The notes beneath the pieces were generated by a model. The model did no database searches and was not told where the DNA came from. It worked only from the letters and a program-made list of their open reading frames with translations. A stretch of DNA of 6,140 nt, taken from RGIG4074 sp964459165 (GTDB taxonomy: Bacteria; Bacillota; Clostridia; Christensenellales; Borkfalkiaceae). The stretch spans positions 1 to 6,140 of the forward strand of contig CAYWKM010000065.1 of the NCBI GenBank assembly GCA_964459165.1, given 5' to 3'. Position numbers and translations under genes: made by a program. This document shows, piece by piece, positions 1 through 6,049 of the stretch; the stretch's first letter is position 1, and each line of letters begins with the position of its first letter.

Positions 1-45
1 CCGTTTGGAAGCCTTTGAATGCGCGTTATATCTTCAAAATAGGGA

Positions 46-74
46 TTGACATATAAAAAAATTCGTGATATAAT
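46..74 (+). promoter_or_regulatory. Sigma-A promoter of the rubredoxin gene, extended -10
   Basis: The -35 box TTGACA (46-51) and the -10 box TATAAT (69-74) both match consensus exactly and are separated by the ideal 17 bp. A TG at 66-67, one base before the -10 box, adds an extended -10 element. The start of transcription should fall near 81, so the mRNA would begin almost at the ribosome binding site, with a leader of only about 14 nt. This predicts strong, largely constitutive expression; no operator-like repeat is visible over it. Confidence 0.9.
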
Positions 75-94
75 GATTCAAAGGAGAGAAAGGA

Positions 95-253
95 ATGAAA
101 TATGTTTGCAACGTTTGCGGATATGTGTACGATGAAGACAAGGGGGACAAAGCGGAAGGGATTGACGCCGGTACGAAATGGGCGGATATTCCGGAGGATT
201 GGGTTTGCCCTCTTTGCGGCGTGAGTAAAAAAGAATTTTCAAAAGAAGAATGA
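95..253 (+). CDS. Rubredoxin, 52 residues
   Basis: Small cytoplasmic iron-sulfur protein that carries single electrons through one Fe bound by four cysteines. The sequence shows both knuckles: C5-x-x-C8-G and C38-P-L-C41-G, with the family's usual 'YVCxxCGYVYDxxxGD' opening, the 'GTKWADIPEDWVCPLCG' second half and aromatic core residues (Y10, Y12, W29, W36). At 52 residues it is full length for the family. The ATG at 95 is chosen because AAGGAG (81-86) sits 8 nt before it and the protein starts directly on the conserved MKYVC motif. In anaerobes rubredoxins typically feed electrons to rubrerythrin, superoxide reductase or flavodiiron proteins in oxygen and peroxide detoxification; no such partner lies in this window, so the partner is unknown. 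It appears monocistronic, because the following gene has its own ribosome binding site after a 248-base spacer. No T-tailed terminator follows it. Confidence 0.96.
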   Translation: MKYVCNVCGYVYDEDKGDKAEGIDAGTKWADIPEDWVCPLCGVSKKEFSKEE

Positions 254-262
254 CATTCGGCT

Positions 263-285
263 GTTCCCGCGCCGAGCTCGGGAAC
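263..285 (+). other. GC-rich hairpin after the rubredoxin gene, without a T tail
   Basis: GTTCCCG (263-269) and CGGGAAC (279-285) are perfect inverted repeats around a 9-nt loop, starting 9 bases after the rubredoxin stop. There is no T run after it, so it is not a canonical intrinsic terminator. It may protect the 3' end of the short mRNA or act as a weak or factor-assisted stop. A smaller hairpin, CGAATT (314-319) with AATTCG (324-329), follows and also lacks a T tail. Confidence 0.35.
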
Positions 286-409
286 CCTCCAAGCTGCGGA
301 TAAAAATTGAAATCGAATTTTTGAATTCGGGATGGAAGGACGATCTGTCTTTACGGAATCGGCAAAAAAATAAGCGGAGATCATCGTAACGACCGGATTT
401 ATCGCTATC

Positions 410-451
410 TTTTGAAAAATGTTATATTTTATTATAAGGTATTTTTCAAAA
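410..451. repeat. Perfect 11-bp inverted repeat upstream of the lipoprotein gene
   Basis: TTTTGAAAAAT (410-420) and ATTTTTCAAAA (441-451) are exact reverse complements separated by 20 bp of AT-rich DNA. The left arm contains a -35-like TTGAAA (412-417), and the spacer holds a -10-like TATAAG (433-438), though only 15 bp apart, which is short for sigma-A. The element lies 50 bp before the lipoprotein start and at the point where base composition turns AT-rich. It could be an operator for a dimeric regulator, a leader hairpin, or a boundary of inserted DNA; the sequence does not decide between these. Confidence 0.6.
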
Positions 452-501
452 AATACAATAAACGGCTATTTATGACGTCATCCGAAAAGAGGAGAGATAG
501 T

Positions 502-1497
502 ATGAAGAAAATAAATTTCGAAAAAAAAGATAAAAAATTACCTAAAATACTAAAAAAAGTTGCCTCTATAGCTCTTGCAGGCTCTTTAACCACACTGCCT
601 GTTTTCGCCCTTTCCTCCTGTTCTAACCCATTTACCACAATCTATGAAGTCATCACATACCTGGATAAGGTTGAAGACGGCGTCTATAAACTATCGCAAC
701 TGAGTCAATTTTCCCCCATATCCAACCCTCAAAATGCTCAACAGTATTATGACAATTTAGTAGAAAACAATACCACGTATGATGGCAGAAATATCGTTTC
801 CGATGAAACCTTTGCCGAGATGAAAGAGCTTGTTCATAATCATTCTGCTGAATTTGTCAAAGATTTATTTACAGTTAATGACCAAAATGTCAATATTTAT
901 AACAACGATATTAGTCTATTAAAAACTCTTCTTAAAAATAAGTGGATTAAGATTAATTATGATGTAGGGATGACTTGTAACTTCGGAACATACGTTAATA
1001 AAATTTTGAGCGATTATTCATCAAATATCCAGCTGACTGAAAAAATGCTCTATGAGATGTATTTAGATTTTACAGATTTATACCTCAATTATGGTTCGGA
1101 GGTTTTATATTCACAATTCACATACCTTTCGGATTTGACAGACGAAGAATTAGATAGTTTAAAAGCCTTCTTAAAGGAAACGGCTATAGCGTCATTTGAT
1201 TGCTACTTTCAAAAATATAAAGATAGACTATCAGGACATTCTGTACCGTTTTCACTAAACAATTTCGCTTACGCATGCGACCCATTATACAAAGGCGCAA
1301 ATACTTCTTTTGAAGAAATGGTTAACGACATATTTAACGAGCGAATCACCCCTGACGACATAGAAGTTTTGGATGGAATTTACACGAAATATTGGATAGA
1401 GGCCGGCGATGAAGTATTCTTAGAAAACTTCGGCTATAAATATTCAGACTGCTTAGCCCTGACAACAAATCAGGAAGTTGATTTTTACCAACAGTAG
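502..1497 (+). CDS. Secreted lipoprotein of unknown function, AT-rich
   Basis: Unrecognised 331-residue protein. The N-terminus is a lipoprotein signal: a Lys-rich n-region (residues 1-19), a hydrophobic stretch (about 20-36) and a lipobox L37-S-S-C40, so Cys40 should be lipidated after cleavage by signal peptidase II, leaving about 292 residues outside the membrane. The mature part is rich in Asp, Glu, Asn and Tyr, predicted mostly helical by eye, with four further cysteines (C159, C234, C259, C317) and no motif I can name. The ATG at 502 is chosen because AGGAG (490-494) lies 7 nt before it and the signal peptide begins there; the frame stays open upstream to a TTG at 412 and an ATG at 472, but neither has a ribosome binding site. 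Composition is far from its neighbours: row 841-900 has 15 G/C of 60, against 33 of 60 for row 2161-2220 in fucO, and codons are TTA/AAA/ATA-rich. That suggests acquisition from an AT-rich source. It could be a substrate-binding, adhesin or cargo-type surface protein, but nothing in the sequence supports one choice. Confidence 0.85.
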   Translation: MKKINFEKKDKKLPKILKKVASIALAGSLTTLPVFALSSCSNPFTTIYEVITYLDKVEDGVYKLSQLSQFSPISNPQNAQQYYDNLVENNTTYDGRNIVSDETFAEMKELVHNHSAEFVKDLFTVNDQNVNIYNNDISLLKTLLKNKWIKINYDVGMTCNFGTYVNKILSDYSSNIQLTEKMLYEMYLDFTDLYLNYGSEVLYSQFTYLSDLTDEELDSLKAFLKETAIASFDCYFQKYKDRLSGHSVPFSLNNFAYACDPLYKGANTSFEEMVNDIFNERITPDDIEVLDGIYTKYWIEAGDEVFLENFGYKYSDCLALTTNQEVDFYQQ

Positions 1498-1862
1498 ATT
1501 CGGATAGTTGTATCTTTATACAAATACAAACGAAGATGTTTGTTGTTAAAAAAGTTTATATTTTTTGCGGAAGATTTTATATTCCCATACTTTCCGACGC
1601 TTTCGTGATCTTATAGACGGCGTTCGCGTACGCTTGGTCTATCATGAATTTTTAAATTTTATCGAATCGTTTTTTTGATTCCGGTTTTCCGTTTAAAAAT
1701 GCGTCTCTGAAAGCGTTTGACGGTCGGAGCGCGTTTTACGGGGGCTCGGGAACCGTCGTCTTTGATAGGTTCATAAAGCGCGGCTTAAAAAAATCCGACG
1801 CAGGATAGAAGGAAAAAATATACGATGGGTTCATCGTAATGATGATAAAGGAGTAAGATAAT
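1498..1862. other. 365-bp intergenic stretch with weak hairpins and possible gene remnants
   Basis: No intact gene is visible. Just after the lipoprotein stop are two small hairpins, TTGTAT/ATACAA (1508-1513 with 1518-1523, loop CTTT) and ACAAAC/GTTTGT (1526-1531 with 1538-1543); neither has an immediate T run, so neither is a clear terminator. AT-rich DNA continues to about 1567, then composition returns to that of the flanking genes. On the minus strand, 1645-1577 encodes 22 residues (MIDQAYANAVYKITKASESM plus GI) with no ribosome binding site. On the plus strand, 1656-1808 is open for 50 codons with no start codon. Both could be remnants of decayed genes. A weak promoter-like pair for fucO, TTGATA (1762-1767) and TTAAAA (1785-1790) 17 bp apart, has a poor -10 box and is not called as a promoter. 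Confidence 0.5.
1821..1838 (+). promoter_or_regulatory. Hairpin in the fucO leader, next to the ribosome binding site
   Basis: TACGATG (1821-1827) and CATCGTA (1832-1838) form a perfect 7-bp stem with a GGTT loop, ending 8 nt before the fucO ribosome binding site AAAGGAG (1847-1853). It leaves that site unpaired, so it might stabilise the mRNA 5' end or bind a regulator rather than block translation. A stem of this size can also arise by chance. Confidence 0.3.
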
Positions 1863-3008
1863 ATGGCAAGAATTGTATTGAATGAAACGTCTTATCACGG
1901 AGCGGGCTGTATCGGCGAGCTCGTCGGCGAAGTGGAGAGGAGGGGCTTTCAAAAGGCCTTCGTATGTTCCGACCCCGATCTTGTAAAATTCGGCGTGACG
2001 AAGAAGGTCCTCGATCTTCTCGACGCCGCCGGCGCCGCGTACGAGCTCTATTCCAACATCAAGCCCAATCCCACGATTGAAAACGTGCAGTCGGGCGTAG
2101 CGGCGTTCAAGGCGAGCGGCGCGGATTATATCGTTGCAATCGGCGGCGGATCGTCTATGGATACGGCGAAGGCCATAGGGATCATCATCGCAAATCCCGA
2201 GTTTGAAGACGTGCGGTCGCTCGAGGGCGTGGCTCCCACGAAAAAGCCTTGCGTTCCCATTTTCGCGGCGCCTACGACGGCGGGAACCGCGGCGGAGGTT
2301 ACCATTAACTATGTCATCACCGACGTGGAAAAACGCAGAAAATTCGTCTGCGTAGATACGCACGATATTCCCGTCGTGGCGTTTATCGATCCGGAGTTGA
2401 TGTCTACGATGCCGAAGGGACTTACCGCCGCAACCGGCATGGACGCGCTCACGCACGCGATCGAAGGCTATACGACCAAAGCGGCGTGGGAAATGACGGA
2501 TATGTTCCATCTCGAAGCGATTCGCTTGATTTCGGCGAACCTTCGCGGAGCGGTCGCCAATACGAAAGAAGGCAGAGAGGGCATGGCTTTGGGACAGTAT
2601 ATCGCCGGAATGGGTTTTTCGAACGTGGGACTCGGCGTCGTTCATTCGATGGCTCATGCGCTCGGCGCGGTGTACGACACGCCTCACGGCGTCGCCAATG
2701 CGATTTTGCTCCCCACCGTTATGGAGTATAATGCGGAGACGACGGGCGAAAAATACAGAGAAATCGCGAGAGCCATGGGCGTGAAGAACGTCGACGATAT
2801 GTCTCAGGAAGAATACAGAAGAGCCGCCGTCGAAGCCGTAAGGCAGTTGTCGAAGGACGTGGGAATCCCGCAGGATTTAAAAGCCATCGTAAAAGAGGAG
2901 GACGTCGATTTCCTTGCGCAGTCGGCTATGGACGACGCTTGCCGCCCGGGAAATCCCAAGAATCCCACCAAAGAAGATATTATCGCTCTGTACAGATCCT
3001 TAATGTAA
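1863..3008 (+). CDS. fucO: Lactaldehyde reductase (1,2-propanediol oxidoreductase), iron-dependent alcohol dehydrogenase
   Basis: Cytoplasmic group III alcohol dehydrogenase, 381 residues (E. coli FucO is about 382). It reduces L-lactaldehyde to 1,2-propanediol with NADH, the anaerobic end of fucose and rhamnose breakdown. The N-terminal Rossmann-like half has GGGS at 94-97, followed by SMD, and an Asp37 at the position that favours NAD over NADP in FucO. The C-terminal helical half has the four iron ligands Asp194, His198, His261 and His275, equivalent to Asp196, His200, His263 and His277 of E. coli FucO. Long stretches match FucO as I remember it, such as 'ADVRSLEG'-type and 'EVTINYVITD..KRRKFVCVD' (145-165), so I prefer this to a generic butanol or ethanol dehydrogenase. 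The start has AAAGGAG (1847-1853) 9 nt upstream. No fucose or rhamnose genes adjoin it, so it is an orphan copy here; related enzymes are promiscuous and it may handle other short aldehydes. A strong terminator follows at once. Confidence 0.92.
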   Translation: MARIVLNETSYHGAGCIGELVGEVERRGFQKAFVCSDPDLVKFGVTKKVLDLLDAAGAAYELYSNIKPNPTIENVQSGVAAFKASGADYIVAIGGGSSMDTAKAIGIIIANPEFEDVRSLEGVAPTKKPCVPIFAAPTTAGTAAEVTINYVITDVEKRRKFVCVDTHDIPVVAFIDPELMSTMPKGLTAATGMDALTHAIEGYTTKAAWEMTDMFHLEAIRLISANLRGAVANTKEGREGMALGQYIAGMGFSNVGLGVVHSMAHALGAVYDTPHGVANAILLPTVMEYNAETTGEKYREIARAMGVKNVDDMSQEEYRRAAVEAVRQLSKDVGIPQDLKAIVKEEDVDFLAQSAMDDACRPGNPKNPTKEDIIALYRSLM

Positions 3009-3052
3009 ATTTTGTAAACAAAGAAATTTCCGCACGGAGCGTTTAAAATCGA

Positions 3053-3087
3053 GAATGAGTCCTGTATCCGACAGGGCTCATTTTTTT
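3053..3087 (+). terminator. Rho-independent terminator of fucO
   Basis: ATGAGTCCTGT (3055-3065) pairs with ACAGGGCTCAT (3071-3081) through 11 bp including one G-T wobble, with the 5-nt loop ATCCG, followed by a run of seven T (3081-3087). It lies about 45 bases after the fucO stop and separates fucO from the ATPase gene. Confidence 0.95.
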
Positions 3088-3191
3088 ATCGGAGGAGGTT
3101 TGAGGAGGGGACCCTTCGCGTCGCGGATTTTCGCGCGTTTTCGTTCCGAAAAGGCTTTTTGGAAATCCTTCGCGAAGGTCTTTAAAATTTC

Positions 3192-3220
3192 TTCTAATCC
3201 CTGCGCCCGTTTCATATAAT
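3192..3220 (+). promoter_or_regulatory. Probable sigma-A promoter of the calcium ATPase
   Basis: A perfect -10 box TATAAT (3215-3220) is preceded, at 17 bp, by a poor -35 box TTCTAA (3192-3197). Transcription would start near 3227, giving a leader of about 20 nt. The strong terminator upstream makes a separate promoter necessary, which supports the call. The weak -35 could mean low expression or dependence on an activator. A 12-bp palindrome CCTTCGCGAAGG (3167-3178) lies 13 bp before the -35 box and is a possible, unproven, regulator site. Confidence 0.65.
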
Positions 3221-3247
3221 ACCTTGTAAAAAGAACGGGGGTCATAG

Positions 3248-5863
3248 ATGAAATTTTACTGTGAAAAAAAGGAAGACGTTTTAAAGGAGGTCAAAAGTTC
3301 CTCCTTGGGGCTCTCCTCCGCGGAAGCGGAAAAAAGGCTCAAAAGATACGGCGACAACGTATTGGAAGAAAAAAAGAAAGCAAGTCCCTTCCTTCTGTTT
3401 CTCGCTCAATTTAAGGATTTTATGACGATTCTTTTGATCGTGGCGGCGGCGATTTCCGCCGTCGTCGCCTTTATCACGAAAGATAAAAACGAAATGGCGG
3501 ACACCTTTATTCTCCTGTTTATCATTTTGCTCAATAATCTCGTCGGATTTATTCAGCAGTACCGTGCGGATAACGCAATCCGCAAAATGAAGCGGCTTTC
3601 AAAGAGCTATACGAAGGTTTTGCGCGACGGAAAAATAATTTCCGTCGAAGGGGATAAGCTGACCGTAGGGGATATCGCGGTTTTCGAAGAGGGCGACAAG
3701 GTGACCGCCGACTGTCGGATTTTATCGGAGAAAAGCTGCAAGTGCAACGAGTCTTCTTTGACGGGAGAATCGGAGCAAGCGGAAAAGAGGGATTGTCGTC
3801 TTTCCGAGGACGTTCCTCTCGCCGAACGCGTCAATATGCTTTATTCCTCCACATTCGTCACGCACGGGCATGCGGAAGCGGTCGTCGTGGGGACGGGTAT
3901 GCAGACGGAAATCGGAAAAATCGCAAAGCTCATCGATCAGGCGGAGGTTCTGTCTACGCCCTTACAGAACGCGCTCGACAAGCTCGGAAAGGTCATTTCT
4001 TACGTCGTCGTCGCCATCGCCGCTTTTCTATTCGTTTTCGGCATATTTTTTCGCTCTGCGGGATTACTTTCCAATTTTATGTCCTCCGTGGCGATTGCGG
4101 TCGCGGCGATTCCCGAAGGGCTTCCCGCCGTCGTAACGATCCTCATGGCTTTGGGAGTTCAGCGCATGAGCGCGCAAAAGGCGGTGATACGAAAATTGCA
4201 GGCGGTGGAAACGCTCGGCAGCTGCGATACCCTATGCTCGGATAAAACGGGAACGCTCACGCAAAACAAGATGTACGTGCAGGAGGCGGAATTGTTCGGG
4301 AACGAAGAGGTCGCCTGCGTCTGTATGAAGGTTTGCAATAGCGTCAAAAGCATGGATTCCGGCGACGCCACCGAGCTCGCTTTGATTCATTATGTCGATT
4401 CGCTTTCCCGTAGGATATCCGAATGGAGAAAGACGGACGAAATTCCGTTTGATTCCGAGCGGAAGATGATGAGCGTTCTCGCAACCTGTGACGGACAAAG
4501 GAGGATTTACAGCAAGGGAGGAGTAGAGATACTTCTGAAAAAATGTACGTATTTTTCCGATCGCGGAAAGATACGGCGGTTAAACGAAAACGATCGAAAG
4601 AGGATTTCCGATCTTTCGTCGGATATGGCGGGAAGAGCCTTGCGCGTGCTCGGCTTCGCCTTCAAAGATTTTAACGGCGTATTCGACGAAGAGGATCTCG
4701 TCTTTTGCGGCTTCTGCGGCATGATGGATCCGCCCAAAGAGAGCGCGTACGGCGCGATTGAAAAATGCGGAAAAGCGGGGATTACGTTCATCATGATTAC
4801 GGGAGATCAGAAGAATACCGCTTTAGCCGTCGCGAAGAGATTGAAAATCGCCTCTTCCGAACGGGAAGTCATGACGGGCGAAGAATTAGACGCTTTGCGG
4901 GGGCGGGCGCTGGAGGACAGAATTTGCGCTTCGCGCGTGTTTGCGCGGGTAAGTCCGAACCATAAGGAGCTCATCGTCCGTATCCTTCAAAAGCACGGGA
5001 AAACGGTGGCGATGACGGGCGACGGCGTAAACGACGCGCCCGCTCTGAAAAGAGCGGATATCGGCGTCGCTATGGGATCGGGCACGGACGTGGCGAAAAG
5101 CGTGTCCGATATGGTCGTCGCCGACGACGATCTTTCCACGATCGTTTCCGCTGTAAAAGAGGGACGGAGAATTTTCTCGAATATCGGCAAGACGGTTGCT
5201 TTCTATCTCGCCACCAATTTAGGCGAAGTACTCGCTATCCTTTTCGTTACCCTGACGACGCCCCGATCCTTCTTCCTCAATTCCACGCAGCTTTTGTGGA
5301 TTAATTTGATAACCGACAGCTTTCCCGTTTTGGCTTTGGGCGCGGAAAAAGCGGAAAAGGACAGTATGTCTCGCCCGCCGATAAGGGCGGAAAAGAAAAT
5401 GTTTTCCTTTTCCTTCTTTTTTCCCGTCGTATTTTTCGGGATTTTACAAAGTATGACGACGATCGGAGTTTTTGTTTTCTTCCTGCGGAGAGAAGGAAAC
5501 GAGGTCGCGAGCGGAGCGGCTATGCTCGCAATGTCTTTTACCGAACTTTTCCATTCGTTTAACGTTCGTACGGAAAAGAAATCCGTACTCGGGAAAAATT
5601 TGTTCGAAAATAAAATTTTGCTTCTCACGGTCTTTTGCGCCGCGTTCATCAGCGTTCTTCTCTTTGTCGTTCCGCCGCTCAGGAAGATATTTTCGCTCGC
5701 ACCCTTATCGATCGAACAATTTTTACTCGTCGCCGTTGCGTCGTTGCTGATTCTCCCGGCAGGGGAATTCTATAAATTCGCGATACGAAGCAGAGGAGAA
5801 AATAAAAAAGATAAAAAATCAACGCGCTTAAAATTTTTGAAGAAATCTCCGAAAAATACTTGA
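3248..5863 (+). CDS. P-type Ca2+-transporting ATPase (P2 family)
   Basis: Integral membrane pump that uses ATP to export calcium, 871 residues, the usual length for bacterial homologues such as Listeria LMCA1. In order: cation-ATPase N-terminal domain (about 1-45); M1-M2 (about 57-103); actuator domain with T172-G-E-S175; M3-M4 (about 249-303) with P289-E290-G-L-P293; phosphorylation site D332-K-T-G-T-L-T; a compact nucleotide-binding domain with F401 and K406 of 'FDSERKMMSV' and a KGG at 423-425; DPPK 494-497; TGD 518-520; hinge GDGVNDAP 591-598; and M5-M10 (about 646-846). Calcium ligand positions of SERCA are present: E290 (E309), N657 and E660 (N768, E771), N686, T689 and D690 (N796, T799, D800), and E766 (E908). 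The last 25 residues are a very basic tail. The start ATG has a weak wobble-paired site GGGGGT (3237-3242) 5 nt upstream and gives the standard family N-terminus. Substrate calcium is inferred from these residues; Mn2+ transport is the main alternative. Confidence 0.93.
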   Translation: MKFYCEKKEDVLKEVKSSSLGLSSAEAEKRLKRYGDNVLEEKKKASPFLLFLAQFKDFMTILLIVAAAISAVVAFITKDKNEMADTFILLFIILLNNLVGFIQQYRADNAIRKMKRLSKSYTKVLRDGKIISVEGDKLTVGDIAVFEEGDKVTADCRILSEKSCKCNESSLTGESEQAEKRDCRLSEDVPLAERVNMLYSSTFVTHGHAEAVVVGTGMQTEIGKIAKLIDQAEVLSTPLQNALDKLGKVISYVVVAIAAFLFVFGIFFRSAGLLSNFMSSVAIAVAAIPEGLPAVVTILMALGVQRMSAQKAVIRKLQAVETLGSCDTLCSDKTGTLTQNKMYVQEAELFGNEEVACVCMKVCNSVKSMDSGDATELALIHYVDSLSRRISEWRKTDEIPFDSERKMMSVLATCDGQRRIYSKGGVEILLKKCTYFSDRGKIRRLNENDRKRISDLSSDMAGRALRVLGFAFKDFNGVFDEEDLVFCGFCGMMDPPKESAYGAIEKCGKAGITFIMITGDQKNTALAVAKRLKIASSEREVMTGEELDALRGRALEDRICASRVFARVSPNHKELIVRILQKHGKTVAMTGDGVNDAPALKRADIGVAMGSGTDVAKSVSDMVVADDDLSTIVSAVKEGRRIFSNIGKTVAFYLATNLGEVLAILFVTLTTPRSFFLNSTQLLWINLITDSFPVLALGAEKAEKDSMSRPPIRAEKKMFSFSFFFPVVFFGILQSMTTIGVFVFFLRREGNEVASGAAMLAMSFTELFHSFNVRTEKKSVLGKNLFENKILLLTVFCAAFISVLLFVVPPLRKIFSLAPLSIEQFLLVAVASLLILPAGEFYKFAIRSRGENKKDKKSTRLKFLKKSPKNT

Positions 5864-5888
5864 CAAATCCCACAGGATAAAATATACT
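5860..5888 (+). promoter_or_regulatory. Sigma-A promoter of the tRNA-Pro gene
   Basis: A perfect -35 TTGACA (5860-5865) overlaps the ATPase stop codon (5861-5863). At 17 bp follows TATACT (5883-5888), one base off the -10 consensus. Transcription should start near 5895, 78 nt before the mature tRNA. This is the strength expected for a stable-RNA gene. Confidence 0.9.
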
Positions 5889-5895
5889 ATATAGG

Positions 5896-5964
5896 CTGCC
5901 CATCGGAGATAAGGCGGTTGGCAGGTTAAAATGCAGAATCAGAGGAGGAAAATCTTCTTTCTGC
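5896..5964 (+). ncRNA. Structured 5' leader of the tRNA-Pro transcript
   Basis: Two hairpins fill the leader. The first pairs 5896-5905 (CTGCCCATCG) with 5915-5924 (CGGTTGGCAG): nine pairs including one T-G wobble and one C-T mismatch, with a 9-nt loop. The second pairs GCAGAA (5933-5938) with TTCTGC (5959-5964) and AGAGGA (5941-5946) with TCTTCT (5953-5958), with a 2-nt bulge and the loop GGAAAA. Neither is followed by a T run, so they are not terminators. The leader should be removed by RNase P at 5972/5973. No T-box signature (AGGGTGG-type motif) is present, and I do not recognise a riboswitch class. Confidence 0.45.
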
Positions 5965-5972
5965 TCATTTAT

Positions 5973-6049
5973 TGAGGCATAGCGCAGTTTGGTAGCGCGC
6001 TTGGTTAGGGACCAAGAGGTCGTGGGTTCAAGTCCCGTTGCCTCAACCA
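5973..6049 (+). tRNA. tRNA-Pro (anticodon AGG)
   Basis: Complete 77-nt cloverleaf with encoded CCA. The acceptor stem TGAGGCA (5973-5979) pairs perfectly with TGCCTCA (6039-6045); the D stem is GCGC/GCGC with a GG-containing loop; the anticodon stem CTTGG/CCAAG (6000-6004, 6012-6016) encloses the loop TTAGGGA; the T arm is GTGGG-TTCAAGT-CCCGT with two wobble pairs; the discriminator is A6046 and CCA is 6047-6049. Anticodon AGG (6007-6009) reads proline CCU, and CCN more widely if A34 is converted to inosine. The G after the anticodon (G37) is typical of proline tRNAs. Bacillus-type tRNA-Pro has the same loop with TGG, so this copy differs at the wobble base. It has its own promoter and terminator. 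Confidence 0.95.

Noticed and set aside
2..49. Possible tail of an upstream gene (15 codons ending TGA at 47-49)
   Set aside because: Another frame is equally open (3-56), and the piece is too short to recognise, so no partial gene is called.
34..384. A 116-codon minus-strand frame over the rubredoxin gene
   Set aside because: It is antisense to rubredoxin, its promoter and its hairpin, and has no family resemblance.
472..481. The 10-bp palindrome ATGACGTCAT before the lipoprotein gene
   Set aside because: Several 10-bp palindromes are expected by chance in this length, and nothing else supports a regulator site.
412..501. Extended start of the lipoprotein at TTG 412 or ATG 472
   Set aside because: Neither has a ribosome binding site, the added residues would bury the signal peptide, and ATG 502 has a well-placed AGGAG.
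276..1754. The 11-mer GCTCGGGAACC occurring at 276-286 and 1744-1754
   Set aside because: Similarity ends at the 11-mer; several repeats of this length are expected by chance in 6 kb.
1785..2687. A 300-codon minus-strand frame opposite fucO
   Set aside because: It is the antisense of a clearly real gene, rich in Arg and His as expected of a shadow frame, with no recognisable domain.
3100..3219. A 39-codon frame from TTG 3100 after GGAGGAGG (3091-3098)
   Set aside because: The ribosome binding site is one base from the start, the stop lies inside the ATPase -10 box, and the product resembles nothing.
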